From Typhlomys cinereus (lineage: Eukaryota > Chordata > Mammalia > Rodentia > Platacanthomyidae): a DNA stretch of 64,000 bases. Under the pieces are notes generated by a model. It saw only the letters and a list, made by a program, of their open reading frames with translations. It made no database searches and was not told the DNA's origin. Location: the NCBI GenBank assembly GCA_023101885.1, contig JALPQD010000087.1:5957016-6021015 (forward strand), in the 5' to 3' direction. Both the position numbers and the translations under genes were made by a program. This document shows positions 48,080 to 58,399 of the stretch, in pieces. The number at the start of each line of letters is the position of its first letter. Position 1 is the first letter of the stretch.

Positions 48080-49562
48080 GCTGCAGGCCTTTGCCACTAG
48101 CAGGACCCTCTTGCCAGAGCATCAGTGGCGAGATGAAGGTTGGGACAGGGGTCATTCTTACCACCTGTGGATGAGGGCTGGGGGTCCAGATGACTCTCTA
48201 ACACCTGCCTGAGGTGTGCCAGCATCTGTCACCTCCTGGGGAGACTTCACTTCCAAAGCCTGGTGAGGCTCTCCTGTTCTGTACTTGCCCTTGACAGCTG
48301 CCTATGATCATTGCTGTAACTGTAGCTGACAATCTCTTGTCCTCACTGCCTGTCACTCCAAGCTTAGCTATCATCTAAGGAACAAAGCGAAAGTTTCAAA
48401 ACTTGCCAGCTCCCGCAGGATTTATGTATGCTAATTTGTCTCTTCTAGTGACCAAGAAAATATCAGCCAGGTAGTTAACTTCCATCCCATCTGAAATGGT
48501 TGGGACTGCACTTGGTCTGTGTTCTCTTCTGAAATAACTTCATTTCTCTGGATAGATCTGTATGTTAGCCACTGGTGATTTTGATGATTCGGTTAACAGA
48601 CTGTAATTGTCTAAACATTCTGAGAGGCATTGTAATTGTTTTCTGACCTATTGTTAAGTTCATCACATTGAGCAAATGCACCTCTTCTCCATAGGAACAA
48701 CTAGCCTCTGTGTGGTGAATTCTATCCATCTTAGCTTATCCAACGAACAGCATCTCAGCAAGACAGTGTCCGACTTCCACCAGTCACACACAGACACTTG
48801 GCCTGTAGACAGGAAGTGGAGGTTCTAGAACCACACTACAGCGAGTTTGGGTGGTCTTGGCCTTGGTGAAAGTTTGTACATCACAGGCTGCCACAATGAG
48901 CTAGAACAGCTTGCTTGGCTGTGAAGTAACCCGGCAGAGGACAGGAGCCGGGAATCAGCAGTGTAAATGCTTGGCTGATAATCCTGGTCTCTGCCGTCCA
49001 TTGGCTGAAATTATGCATGCTAAGAAAGCAACTCCAGCAGTGTGAAGTTGATTATGGGCTTTCTTCAACATCAGCAGGAAAGGGAGGAAGATGCTTGCCA
49101 GGGTCTTCCAGTAAAACAAAAAAGCACCATGAAGGATAAACCGCAGTCAGTAATGGACACAGTGCAGCCCTATTTAGCTACAAGTTGATGCTGCAAATCC
49201 TTCACAGTAATAATGGGCCCACATTTAAGATGTTCTTTAATCAGTATAGGTTTAATTGAGAATTACCTTTGAGTAAGATGTAATCACAAAGTGCATTAAC
49301 TCCTGTTGGAATATTTTGTGGCTATTCCAAAGCACAGAGTGCCTACCTTTTATGTTGACAGCGTGTCTCATGATTGGTGTTAAGTATTTTTGCGATTACA
49401 TTGGGTTTATAGAATTTCTAATGCATTCAAGATATGTGGTAGTGTTAGGATCTCATCCTCCAGTGCACGAGGAACTACAACTGCAGAATGTTCTGTGTTA
49501 ATTCTGCCCGCAAGGCAGGCAAGATGAAATGAAGCCCGAATGAAACTTGAAAATGCACCTTT

Positions 49563-49601
<39 letters not shown>

Positions 49602-49740
49602 CCTTTTGAAATGTGATTCTGCTTAATTTTGATGGAATGACCATTAAATACACATTTTGAAATAATATACTGTTCTGTGACTCCTTACATGGCATTCTTG
49701 TAGGTAGGCCATTATGCTAATAAAAGTCTCTGGATGGGTT
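48080..49740 (+). other. Patj: Patj 3' UTR
   Basis: Non-coding sequence after the terminal stop, without a recognisable SINE or LINE insertion for about 1.6 kb, unlike the flanking DNA. That is what a retained 3' UTR looks like. It includes an A-run followed by (AT)n at about 49562-49599. An ATTAAA at 49643-49648 and an AATAAA at 49719-49724 are the likely polyadenylation signals. The 3' boundary is inferred. Confidence 0.65.
49719..49724 (+). terminator. Poly(A) signal AATAAA, probable Patj 3' end
   Basis: Canonical AATAAA in attatgctAATAAAagtctc, 1.64 kb after the Patj stop codon. A GT-rich stretch follows (gggttgtggag). An ATTAAA about 75 bases upstream is an alternative. Confidence 0.55.
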
Positions 49741-49995
49741 GTGGAGATGGCACACAGAGTATAGTGTTTGCTGGGCAAAACATGAGGATCTGAACTTGAA
49801 CCCCACAATCCATATAAAGCTAGTCATGGGGGATGTGTGTTGTTGATGATGGGTGAGCCTCCTTGAGGTGGGCAAAGAATTGTATACCCTAGGCAGAGAA
49901 AAGAATTGGGTCACAGAGCAAGCAGATGTTTGGTTCAAAGCTCAGAAATAGGTACGGCTGAGACGTGATGGTGTCTTGCCTTTATAACACTTCAG

Positions 49996-50041
<46 letters not shown>

Positions 50042-50371
50042 TGGTTATATTTTGCACCCATCAGCTAAGTGAGAGTTTGCTGAGCTTCAGCCCTGTCAGC
50101 CTTGGCAACTGACTCTGGAAGTCTGAAAAGCAAAAGGGAAACAGGTCTGACCACAAGCAAGAGCAGAAAAAGATGACCCTGGGCTCTGAACCCAGCTTCT
50201 GCTCCAAAACTGTTACTCTAAACTGCCTACATCCCGTCTGTCTCAGTGGCAGTGTGCATCACAGACAGGAGGCAAAGACAAGCGTGTCCCCAGCCGCTCA
50301 CGGGCCAGCCAGCCTGTCAGACACAGCAGCAAGCAGTCAGGTGACCCTGGCTCAGACAGGATGTCCTCTCG

Positions 50372-50404
50372 CTGCTGCTGCTGCTGCTGCTGTGCGCACG
50401 CGCA

Positions 50405-50455
<51 letters not shown>
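50372..50455 (+). repeat. (CTG)n followed by (CA)n
   Basis: Seven CTG units (50373-50392), then gcgcacgcgcag, then (AC)n to 50455. The CTG/CGCG/CA combination is unusual in this window and not part of a recognised SINE. Confidence 0.8.
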
Positions 50456-50457
<2 letters not shown>

Positions 50458-50768
50458 CATGCTCACACGCCAGCCATGGGAGGAAAAAGTATTTGTAAAG
50501 ACTGGGAGACTTTATACTTCTTGCTGCAGAAACCTGCTCATGTGGATTGCTTTGCCAAAATTATTTTTTTTTTTGCACCAGAATCTATTGAGAAGATGGG
50601 GATTTGGAAAAGTAATTTCTTCTAATCATGTTTTATTTTGTTCTATTATTTGGGAGATTAAGTACAGTAATAATATCCTTAATTAAAGTCAGCACAAAGG
50701 GAATTAAACTAGGAAAAATAAAACTGAAAATGTGTATATGCGTAGATTTTTAAATGTTTTTATAAACT

Positions 50769-50769
<1 letters not shown>

Positions 50770-50818
<49 letters not shown>

Positions 50819-51063
50819 CAGAAAATACTGTGTGTCTGTGGAGGACTAAGGGTGACCTCACTAATCCTGGATTGCTTCTACTTCTTTTTGCTTTGTTCTG
50901 GGAATTTTCCAGGCTCCTCCCACCAGGGCTGGAAGTGCAAGTTCCATTTCCACCTGACAGTTTTTGTTGTTGTTGTTGTTGTTGTTTTAAGTGGGACCTG
51001 GGATCCAAACTCAAGATCTGTTTGCAAGGCAGAGACTTAACCCCTGAGCCATCTCTCCAGCCC
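50770..51063 (-). mobile_element. IDL-Geo SINE, minus
   Basis: Head complement tgagccatctctccagccc at 51046-51063; a (GTT)n expansion (about 50965-50986) replaces the central A-run. (GT)n tail 50771-50812. Confidence 0.8.
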
Positions 51064-51945
51064 ATGTGTAGATATTCTCAAAGAGTCTAAATGGATGCAA
51101 TTACCTGAGGAACAAATGGACTTACTGCATATAATGGACAAACTTAATGTCTGTATATGATCTTATGCTTTCTCTTCAGCCTTTTGCACAGGATTTTGTT
51201 AGTGTCCTATTAATTTGGAATCTGAGGCCAGCAATACGGCTCAGTACAAAGGCATTTGCCATACAAACCAGATGACCTGAGTTCCATCCTAGGACCTAGA
51301 TAAAGGTGGAAGAAGAGAATCAACTTCACAAGGTTGTCTTCTGAGTACACTCACACACAATAACAATAATAAAACTGAAGATCTGGAACCTGCTGAGGAT
51401 GGAGATGTGACTCAGTTGGTGAGTACTTTAGTCACAAAGTCCTGCATTCCATCCCCAGCATTGCATAAATAGGGTGTAGTGACATACCTATAATCCCAAA
51501 ACTCAGAAAGTATGAACAGAAGGGTTGGAAGTCCAAACTCATCTTGGGCTTTATAGCACATTTGAGGCCAATCTGAGCTACATGCGACCCTGTTTCCCCC
51601 CCAGCTCTGCAGCCCATCAATAATTGCATCATGTATTCATGAAAGCTGTGCTATCACGCATTGAAACAGACGCTTTACAAAGGAGTTCAGACAAATTCAG
51701 AAGCTGGACTTGGCATCACAGTGCCTAGGTTGAAATGCGACTCGCTAGCTCTGTGTCCTTGTCCTAGTCACGTGGGCAAGATTACATTTTCTTCGGATAG
51801 CATTCAGGAGCTGGACCACGTGGTAGTTTTCAGTTTCTTGAGGAGTGTCTATACTACTTAATGGCTCTAGTAAAATACATTCCTACCAAAGCTGTGCTCA
51901 GTTTTTCTCTCCATCCTTATCAGCAAGGAATATGCATATTTTCTT

Positions 51946-52169
51946 TTTTTTTAATTTTTTAAAAAATTTTTATTATTGTTTATTCAATGGTTTATTCTTC
52001 TTGTACTTTAGTTTCTTCGGTCAGAATGGAGGTGGGAAGGAACTTGATGAGGAAAATACCCAAGTAGAACAACTTTCTGCCCAGTGCATGGCAAGAACCA
52101 CATAAGTACTGGCAGGAAATGCCTTACACCACTGTGGAGGGGGGATGTGAAAAAGTGGTAACACTTGAA
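51946..52169 (-). pseudogene. Retroposed 3'-UTR fragment with target-site duplication
   Basis: On the minus strand this piece ends ...GTACAAGAAGAATAAACC...AATAATAAA followed by an A-rich tail (T-rich on plus, 51941-51966). It is flanked by AATATGCATATTT(T)CTT at 51929-51945 and 52170-52185. A poly(A) signal, A tail and direct repeats together indicate LINE-mediated retroposition of the 3' end of an mRNA. I cannot name the source gene. Confidence 0.5.
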
Positions 52170-52185
52170 AATATGCATATTTCTT

Positions 52186-52419
52186 GGGGCTGGAGAGGTG
52201 GCTCAGGGATTAAGCCTCTGCCTTGCAGGCAGAAGGTCCTGAGTTCGGATCCTAGACTCCACATATAGACGGCAGGCGGAAGTGGGGGCAGCCTGCATTT
52301 CTGGTCCTGGTGGGGCGGACCTTTTAATCCCGGAGCAGAGTAAACAAGGAGGAGGTGAAGTCGAGTAAACAAGGAGGAGGTGAAGTCGGTCCATGGTGGA
52401 TCCCAAGTTCGTCCGTGGT

Positions 52420-52470
<51 letters not shown>

Positions 52471-52485
52471 AAGTTCGTCCGTGGT

Positions 52486-52529
<44 letters not shown>

Positions 52530-52556
52530 ATTGAATAAATAATAAAAAAAATAAAA
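52186..52556 (+). mobile_element. IDL-Geo SINE with internal duplications
   Basis: Younger subtype. Two separate tandem duplications: gagtaaacaaggaggaggtg... twice at 52338-52388, and aagttcgtccgtggttctac plus a long (CA)n run twice at 52409-52523. It abuts the target duplication of the retroposed fragment upstream. Confidence 0.8.
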
Positions 52557-53179
52557 AAAAAAACAAATCTCAGAGGAAACAGAGCAAAGGCTGGAGGACA
52601 GAAAGTGTGTTGTTTTCTGAGGAGCAAAAAGAGACACTAGGGATGGAAAAATCTACAGATGTGGCAATGGATTGACTGTGGGTTTGAAGAAAAGGAAAGA
52701 ACCAAATCAAGAGGGGCAGCCCCTCTTTTTCTTTTTTCAAAGCATTTTTAAAGTTAGTTATCTATGACAGTGATGAGAGCAGGAAAGTCGGTGCTGTGTG
52801 AAACCAAATGCAGTAAGCTCGCCCGAGAGCCAAGTATGTATAAACCTTCCCAATGTGACAAGTAAGTTGATGTTGTGAACAAGGATGTTCATGTACTCTC
52901 CCAAACTGTACTTTCCCTGGGCTTGCCAGCCAGCATGTATGTGTTTAGATAGATGGGGGCTGCTAGATGCAAAGGAGGTAACCCTAAGGTGGTTATCTAA
53001 GACCTAAGACTGCCATATGTAAATGAGATGACCTGAAGGTGGTTATCTAGACTTTACAACCATCCCACCTCCATCTTAGGCCATGGTGCCTTAGAGTTTC
53101 TTGGTTTAGGGTAGAAGTGGTCAGCTGGTGAGCAGTCGTGTGCCCACTTCCGGTTCTCAAGCTTCCCCTACAAACCGCC

Positions 53180-53254
53180 ATGCCACTCCACAAGGTGGTC
53201 CGCAGTGAGATGTCCTCCGAGAGGAACGTGTGCCTGCAGCAAGTGACTGGCAAG
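53180..53254 (+). CDS. Candidate first coding exon of an unidentified downstream gene
   Basis: An ATG in a reasonable Kozak context (aaccgccATGC) opens 25 codons, MPLHKVVRSEMSSERNVCLQ then QVTGK, ending at phase 0 on a consensus donor (AAG|GTGAGT). Twenty-six bases upstream of the ATG lies CACTTCCGG (53145-53153), an ETS/GABP-type site common in TATA-less promoters. I do not recognise the peptide and found no continuing exon before 64,000. It could be exon 1 of the gene after Patj, an alternative promoter, or a chance arrangement. Confidence 0.3.
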
Positions 53255-53754
53255 GTGAGTAGCCTTGGGGTTAGGCGGGACTCTAGGATTTGACTTGAAT
53301 GTGTCATGTGTGAAGTATTACCTGTGTGTTAATAAATTACCAAAATGGCCGGTTACAACTCGTTGACAGGTTGCTGCAGACAGAGCCCCCATTCATGCAC
53401 GCTTGGGTATAGGTCAGAGGACAACTGTCAGAAGTCAGTTCTCTCCCTCCACAATGGGTAACCGTGCAAGGATCAAACTCAGTTCATGGGGTTTGCAAGC
53501 AGACACCTTAACCCTCTGAACTACCTCGCGGGTTCAAGGTTTCATTTTTGTTTTTTAAATACTTTTTCTTGAAACTAGTTAAGTAGTCCGGGATGTCCCC
53601 CAAAGCTGCAGGGATTTCTCCCGGGGCCACACCTCCCAAATGCTGGGATTGTGGGTGAGCACTGAAATCCAGGTTTGCTCAGGACTGGGGTGCAGGAGGA
53701 TAGACAGGGAGGGTTTGGGTTTACAGAGCCGCCAAGGGTGAGATATATGCATCC
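53255..53754 (+). other. Between the ETS-linked exon and the CpG block
   Basis: A minus-strand B2/B3-like SINE occupies about 53395-53535, with its usual end aactacctcgcgggttc. Nothing else recognised. Confidence 0.5.
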
Positions 53755-54196
53755 GAGGAAAGGGGCGGGGCCGCCGAAGGTGATCTATATGCCTCGCACG
53801 ACCACTGCTGTCCACGTGAGCTGCTCCGCGCGCGGGCCTCGGCCTCGGGCCTGGTGGCTGCGGGTCGCGGGTGAGAATCTTCGCCGGGCTCCTCCGCCCG
53901 GAGTAAAGCCGGCCTGGCGGAGCCGCCCTAGAGACCTAGTCAGAATTGAGGGGCCGGCGCCCCTACTTCGCCCTCGGGCCGTGGATGGTTTGGAGGTGCC
54001 TGCGTAGGTGCCTTCGTGGGTTATTTTCATGGTTCGCGTTGCACCGAGAACGGTCGGACTTGGTTTCCGAAGCGCCATGGGACCTCGCGGCCCCGTGACC
54101 CTCGGCGTGCCGGGCCCCGTTTGGCCCACCCCTCGTGGTTTTTAGGGCCATCTCCGTCCCGCCCATGCCGTTGTCGCCCCGTTTCGCCATTCCACG

Positions 54197-54384
54197 TTGT
54201 CCCCCGTTTTTAGGCCCATCCGCCATTCTCCCCCGTTTTTGGTCCCATCCGCCATCCCGTGTCCCCCGTTTTTAGGCCCCATCCGCCATCTCCCCGTTGT
54301 CCCCCCGTTTTTAGGCCCCATCCGCCATCTCCCCGTTGTCCCCCTGTTTTTAGGCCCCATCCGCCATCTCCCCGTTGTCCCCGG
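54197..54384 (+). repeat. GC-rich tandem array, 39-bp unit with CCGCCAT core
   Basis: Five copies of CCGCCAT start at 54220, 54249, 54283, 54322 and 54361, spaced 29, 34, 39 and 39 bases. The last two units are nearly identical. Each unit has CCCCGTTTTTAGGCCCCATC before the core and CTCCCCGTTGTCCCC after it. Decayed relatives extend back to about 54110. CCGCCAT matches the core of the YY1 motif (CCGCCATNTT), though the flanking TT is not kept. Confidence 0.8.
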
Positions 54385-54387
54385 TCA

Positions 54388-54463
54388 TGACGTGTATTTA
54401 AGAAGCACGTGGTGGGCGATTTGTCTCCGCAATAAGCCGTGAACCTCGGCCTTTGTGACGTGG
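54388..54463 (+). promoter_or_regulatory. Core promoter elements downstream of the GC-rich array
   Basis: In order: TGACGTG at 54388 (CRE-like), TATTTAAG at 54395-54402 (TATA-like), CACGTG E-box at 54406-54411, and TGACGTGG at 54456-54463. With a TATA box at 54395, transcription would start near 54425-54430 and the first exon could end at the 54552 donor. The layout also resembles an LTR (TATA, then gcAATAAg 36 bases on), but I saw no TG...CA ends or primer-binding site. Confidence 0.4.
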
Positions 54464-55548
54464 CTTCTAGGTGCTGAGCTCCAGCGGCCAGTGGACAGAT
54501 CCGGTTCTAACCCGCGAAGGCCCGCTGGCCGGCAGGAAGGCCGCGGCTCGGGTAAGGTGCTAGACTCTGGCCGGGAGGCGGGAGGGAAGGGGCGCCCAGA
54601 GCGAGCGAGCGAGGCTGGCGGGAGACTCATCCCCCATCTCAGGCTTGCTCTGGGCGGAGTTCAGGGAGGCTTCGATTTTGTCGGGGTTCCTGTCCTTTGT
54701 TTTTTGAAGTGTCAACCACGTATGCTGAGGCGGCCTCCAACTTTAAGCTTGCCAAATGCTGGGATTAAAGGCTTGTACCAGCTCCCCATCTCTGAGTCTT
54801 AAAACCTACAAATTGGCAAGGCTCAGAAGTTTTATCTGGGGGGGGGTGATTCTCGCTGAAGGAAGATCTGTAGATTTGCATTTCCTTGGCTTCCCCCTCC
54901 CCTCCCCAGCACCTCTCTTTTCATATGCTTATATTATCTACTTGAATTTCCAAATAGGTGACTAGTTCTGTGTTTTTGTGTGGCTCTGCCTTCTCCCAAC
55001 CCCCAAGTTCCTGGCAGTGTTGTGGAATGTTCTCCAAGGTCCCTACCAAATACAGCCCCAGAATGGGGGTGGGATGGGATGGGAGAAGTGGAATCTCAGT
55101 CTTTATTTTTGGTTTGGTGTTAATGCGAGAAACAGCTCTCACCTTCAAGGGGGGAAGATAGTTTATTCTGGAGCCAAATATGAGTGACCACACCCCGGGA
55201 ACATAGATTAGTCTACTCCAGATTCCATATATGCCGCTGTGCTAAGACTGAGGTTTTTATAGTCACAGAACAAAGGAAACCATGAATAGAGACATTGTCC
55301 CACGTGGGTTCGGAGCCTTAAGTAGGCAGGTTGTAGCAAAGTGGGGAGATCTCAATTACAAGATACATACAGATGCTATCTGATCCTACATTCTTAGTCT
55401 TTTGATTATAAATCAGAAGTCTGGTTTACCTTCCAGAGATTTTTACCTGATAGTCACCAGGATGTTAAGTTAATAAATGGCTATTAAGAGGCCTAAAGAT
55501 ATCCTAATATCTAGGCCAACAGTTCTTAAACAGACATCCAATAGCCCA

Positions 55549-57359
55549 GTCACTGCTACCAACTCTCAACAGTTAGGATCTGGTGAAATTAAAGAGCTTC
55601 TGTTCAGATAAAGAGATTGTAACAAAGGGAACCCACAGAATGGGAGAAAATCTTCATTAACCATATATCTGATAGAGCTCTATTATCCAGAGTGCACAAA
55701 TAACTTAGAAAACTAAACACTAAGGAAACAAATGGCCCAATTAAAAATGGGCCCTGGAACTTAAAAGAAACTTTACCAGGGATGGAATTAAAATGTCTAA
55801 CAAATATCTTAAAAAATGCTCCACATCCTTAGCCATCAGGGAAATGTAAATCAAAACTTCCCTGAGATATCATCTCACCCAGGTCAGGAATTGCAAAAAT
55901 CCACAATACAAACAACAAATGCTGGAGAGGATGTGGAGAGAAGAGAACTCTCCTATGTTGCTGGTGGGAATGCAGGCTCATACAGCCACTCTGGCGAGCC
56001 GTCTGAGGATTCTTAAAGATTGAAATGCCATATGATCCTGCGATTCCACTTTTGAGAATAACCCTCCCATACAGCAAAAATTCACCTCGATAGCACAAGC
56101 ACGACCATGTTCATAGAAGCACTTTACAATAGCAAAGTCATGGAATCAACCCAAATGTCCAACAATTGACGAGTGGATAAGGAAAAGTGGTACATCTATA
56201 CAATGGAGTACTACTCAGCCATTAAAAATGATGAATTAATGGAATTTGCCAGGAAATGGATTGAATTAGAAACAATTATATTGAGTGAAGTATCCCAGAC
56301 ACAGAAAATAAGTGCTGTATGTACTCCCTAATAGGTGGCCCCTAGTATGAAACCCACTTAGAGACACTCAAAGATAAATCTCTGTAATAACTACAGTAAT
56401 TGCTAAGATTATGAACAGGAGGGATGGGGAAGAAGGGCCCCACCAGTAACAAGGAGAAGAGGGGACCATGTTACAGCAGAGAAAATAGGCCACCATCAAG
56501 GACTGCAAGTAAGTAATGAGACATCTGGTTAAGTTCACAGACTTTCCTTCCTGATCATTTACAACTGATGGGGTATGATCTTACCAGAAGGGGAGGGGGT
56601 ATAGTCTGGCAAATAGAAAGTAACCATTTCGCAGATGGGTGATTGACCCCTCCCTCACCATGGTTTCCTACTTTTATTACATCTACCTTTGAATATACTC
56701 TTATAACAAGACTCTAATTTAACAGGTTTTTCTTTCTGGCCAGGGGGTAACATCCAATACCCATCAGGGTGGAGCCAAGGGCATTGCAGGAGCAGCAAAA
56801 CTGAAAAAAAAAATACCAACAAACCATAATCCAAAACATCAGAGACTCTATATCAACCATCTGGAACTGGGCCAGCCTAATCTCTCCCCATCCTGAAGCT
56901 CAGGGAAATTTGCGGAAGAGGGGGCGGTAAGATTGTAAGAACACAAGGATGGGAGGAGCAATGATATGCAAGATACTCCACACACAAGTTAGGGCTCAAG
57001 CAATCATATTTGGACTTTACATGCCCTGCGCAATGTCCAACACACTATTGACCTCACAAAGTCTAACATTTGCTAAAGGCACTAGGATCCTTGGAGGCAA
57101 GGGATTGACAGCCACAGTAGTGTTCCTATGCTTAACGGGAACACAGGAAAGGGTTCTGGGAAATGCCACTGGGTCCTTGCACTTCATCAGAGAGGAGGAC
57201 CCAGAGGAGAGTTTGACATGCACATTAAAGGATGCTCCAGGGATCGGAGGGGAAGGCACTGGGGGATGGGGAGGAGAGGGGGGGCACAGGGAGATAGGGG
57301 GTTGGAGGGAGGGGTGGACCAGTGTACCTGTGAAGTTTGTATGAGTGGAAAAAAAAAAG
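55549..57359 (+). mobile_element. 5'-truncated LINE-1, about 1.8 kb
   Basis: Starts inside ORF2 (ggatctggtgaaattaaag) and carries the familiar end of the reverse-transcriptase ORF (tagccatcagggaaatg, atggagtactactcag). A 3' UTR with a G-rich tract (57245-57320) and a short A tail follow. Frameshifts make it non-functional. Possible target duplication: ATAGCCCA near 55541 and 57360. Its 3' UTR is the reference for the shorter copies at 2.7 and 33.7 kb. Confidence 0.85.
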
Positions 57360-57667
57360 ATAGCCCAACACCAGGCTGAGGGAACTGGCCACGCCATCTC
57401 TACATAATGGCTGAGAGAAGGATGATCCTTATTTGCCAGACCAGCATGTCTGGCCAAGTGTACACAAGAATGCCAACTCTCTCAATTAGCTCACTGTATT
57501 TTATTCCAGGCCTACTCTTACCTATCATGGGCTGGGCCTTCCCTGTCAGCTAGACAATCTCCTGCAGGTTTGCTCTGGGCTTAACTCAGCCACCAATTCT
57601 CTACAAAAGTGCCCATTGCTCAAACCTTCAACTGTCAAGTTGACAATTGCGCCCAATTATGACATGG

Positions 57668-57835
57668 GGCGTGTGTGTAACAGGGCACTATGTGCCTGTG
57701 AGGGCCCAAGGGCCTAGTGTTTTTGTTGGTGGTGGTGGTGGTGTATGTGTGTTTCACATGGGATCTGGGATTCAAACTCAGGTCCTTCTGCTTTGGAGGT
57801 AGAATCTTAACCCTTGAGCCATCTCTCCAGTCCCC
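57668..57835 (-). mobile_element. IDL-Geo SINE, minus, truncated
   Basis: Head complement tgagccatctctccagtccc; most of the right monomer is missing and a (GGT)n run at 57727-57743 stands in the middle. Confidence 0.65.
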
Positions 57836-58399
57836 ATCTCTCCCCCCCCCCATTGATTTTTGTGTTTAGTAATGGTTAATTTTAAATTCATTCTCTGGAA
57901 TTTAATTTTAGACAATTGATGTATGTAGGTTCTTGGTCCGAGCTGGGAATGTAGCTCAGTGATAGAGTAGGCAAGTATTCTCTCACCAAGTTTCATACCA
58001 ATCTCATAAATTATATTGACGCTTTATATCATTTAGAGATGCACATGTCTGTTCAGAGGAAAACTTTTAGAAATGGGCTGCTTCCACCAGCAGACTTCTA
58101 GGGATTGAACTCAGGTCACCAAGTTAGGAAACAGGTGTCTTTACCTGATAAGCTTCCCCTCAGTTCTTTATGTAGGAAACAGAAAGTAGTCCTTTTACGT
58201 ATAGCTCTAAAGTCTCTAATTCTGCTACTCTGAACCCATGTCTGAAGCTGAGGCAGGATGGCCAAATTCAAAGCCAGTCTGGGCTGCACTGTAAGGAAGA
58301 GATGGGAGGGGCTGGTGAAATAGCTTAGCAGGTAAGGTGCCCGCCTGCAATGCCATAAGTGCATCTGAACTAATGGGCATATCTTGCCATTGTGGATAT

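Larger units (their letters stand above)
49741..53100 (+). other. Intergenic region downstream of Patj
   Basis: A SINE-like segment at 49740-49960, (AC)n at 49997-50038, two IDL-Geo copies and the retroposed 3'-UTR fragment. No conserved exon seen. Confidence 0.5.
53755..54640 (+). promoter_or_regulatory. CpG-island-like block, probable promoter
   Basis: By eye the only extended CpG-dense stretch in an otherwise CpG-poor window. It includes several CGCG runs around 53827-53870 and a dense stretch at 54520-54610. Two consensus donors lie inside it: GCGG|GTGAGA at 53871 and CTCGG|GTAAGG at 54552. That suggests alternative plus-strand first exons. In human and mouse the neighbour of PATJ is L1TD1, so its promoter is one candidate; that is synteny recalled from memory, and no L1TD1 coding sequence was seen. 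Confidence 0.55.

Noticed and set aside
54142..54442. Frames repeating MGPKNGGTTGRWR or FLGPIRHLPVV
   Set aside because: Both are translations of the 39-bp non-coding array; the unit is a multiple of three, so the frame stays open by default.
54388..54480. Retroviral LTR origin of the 54.4-kb promoter
   Set aside because: TATA and an AATAA-like motif are present, but I found no terminal TG...CA, no primer-binding site and no internal retroviral sequence.
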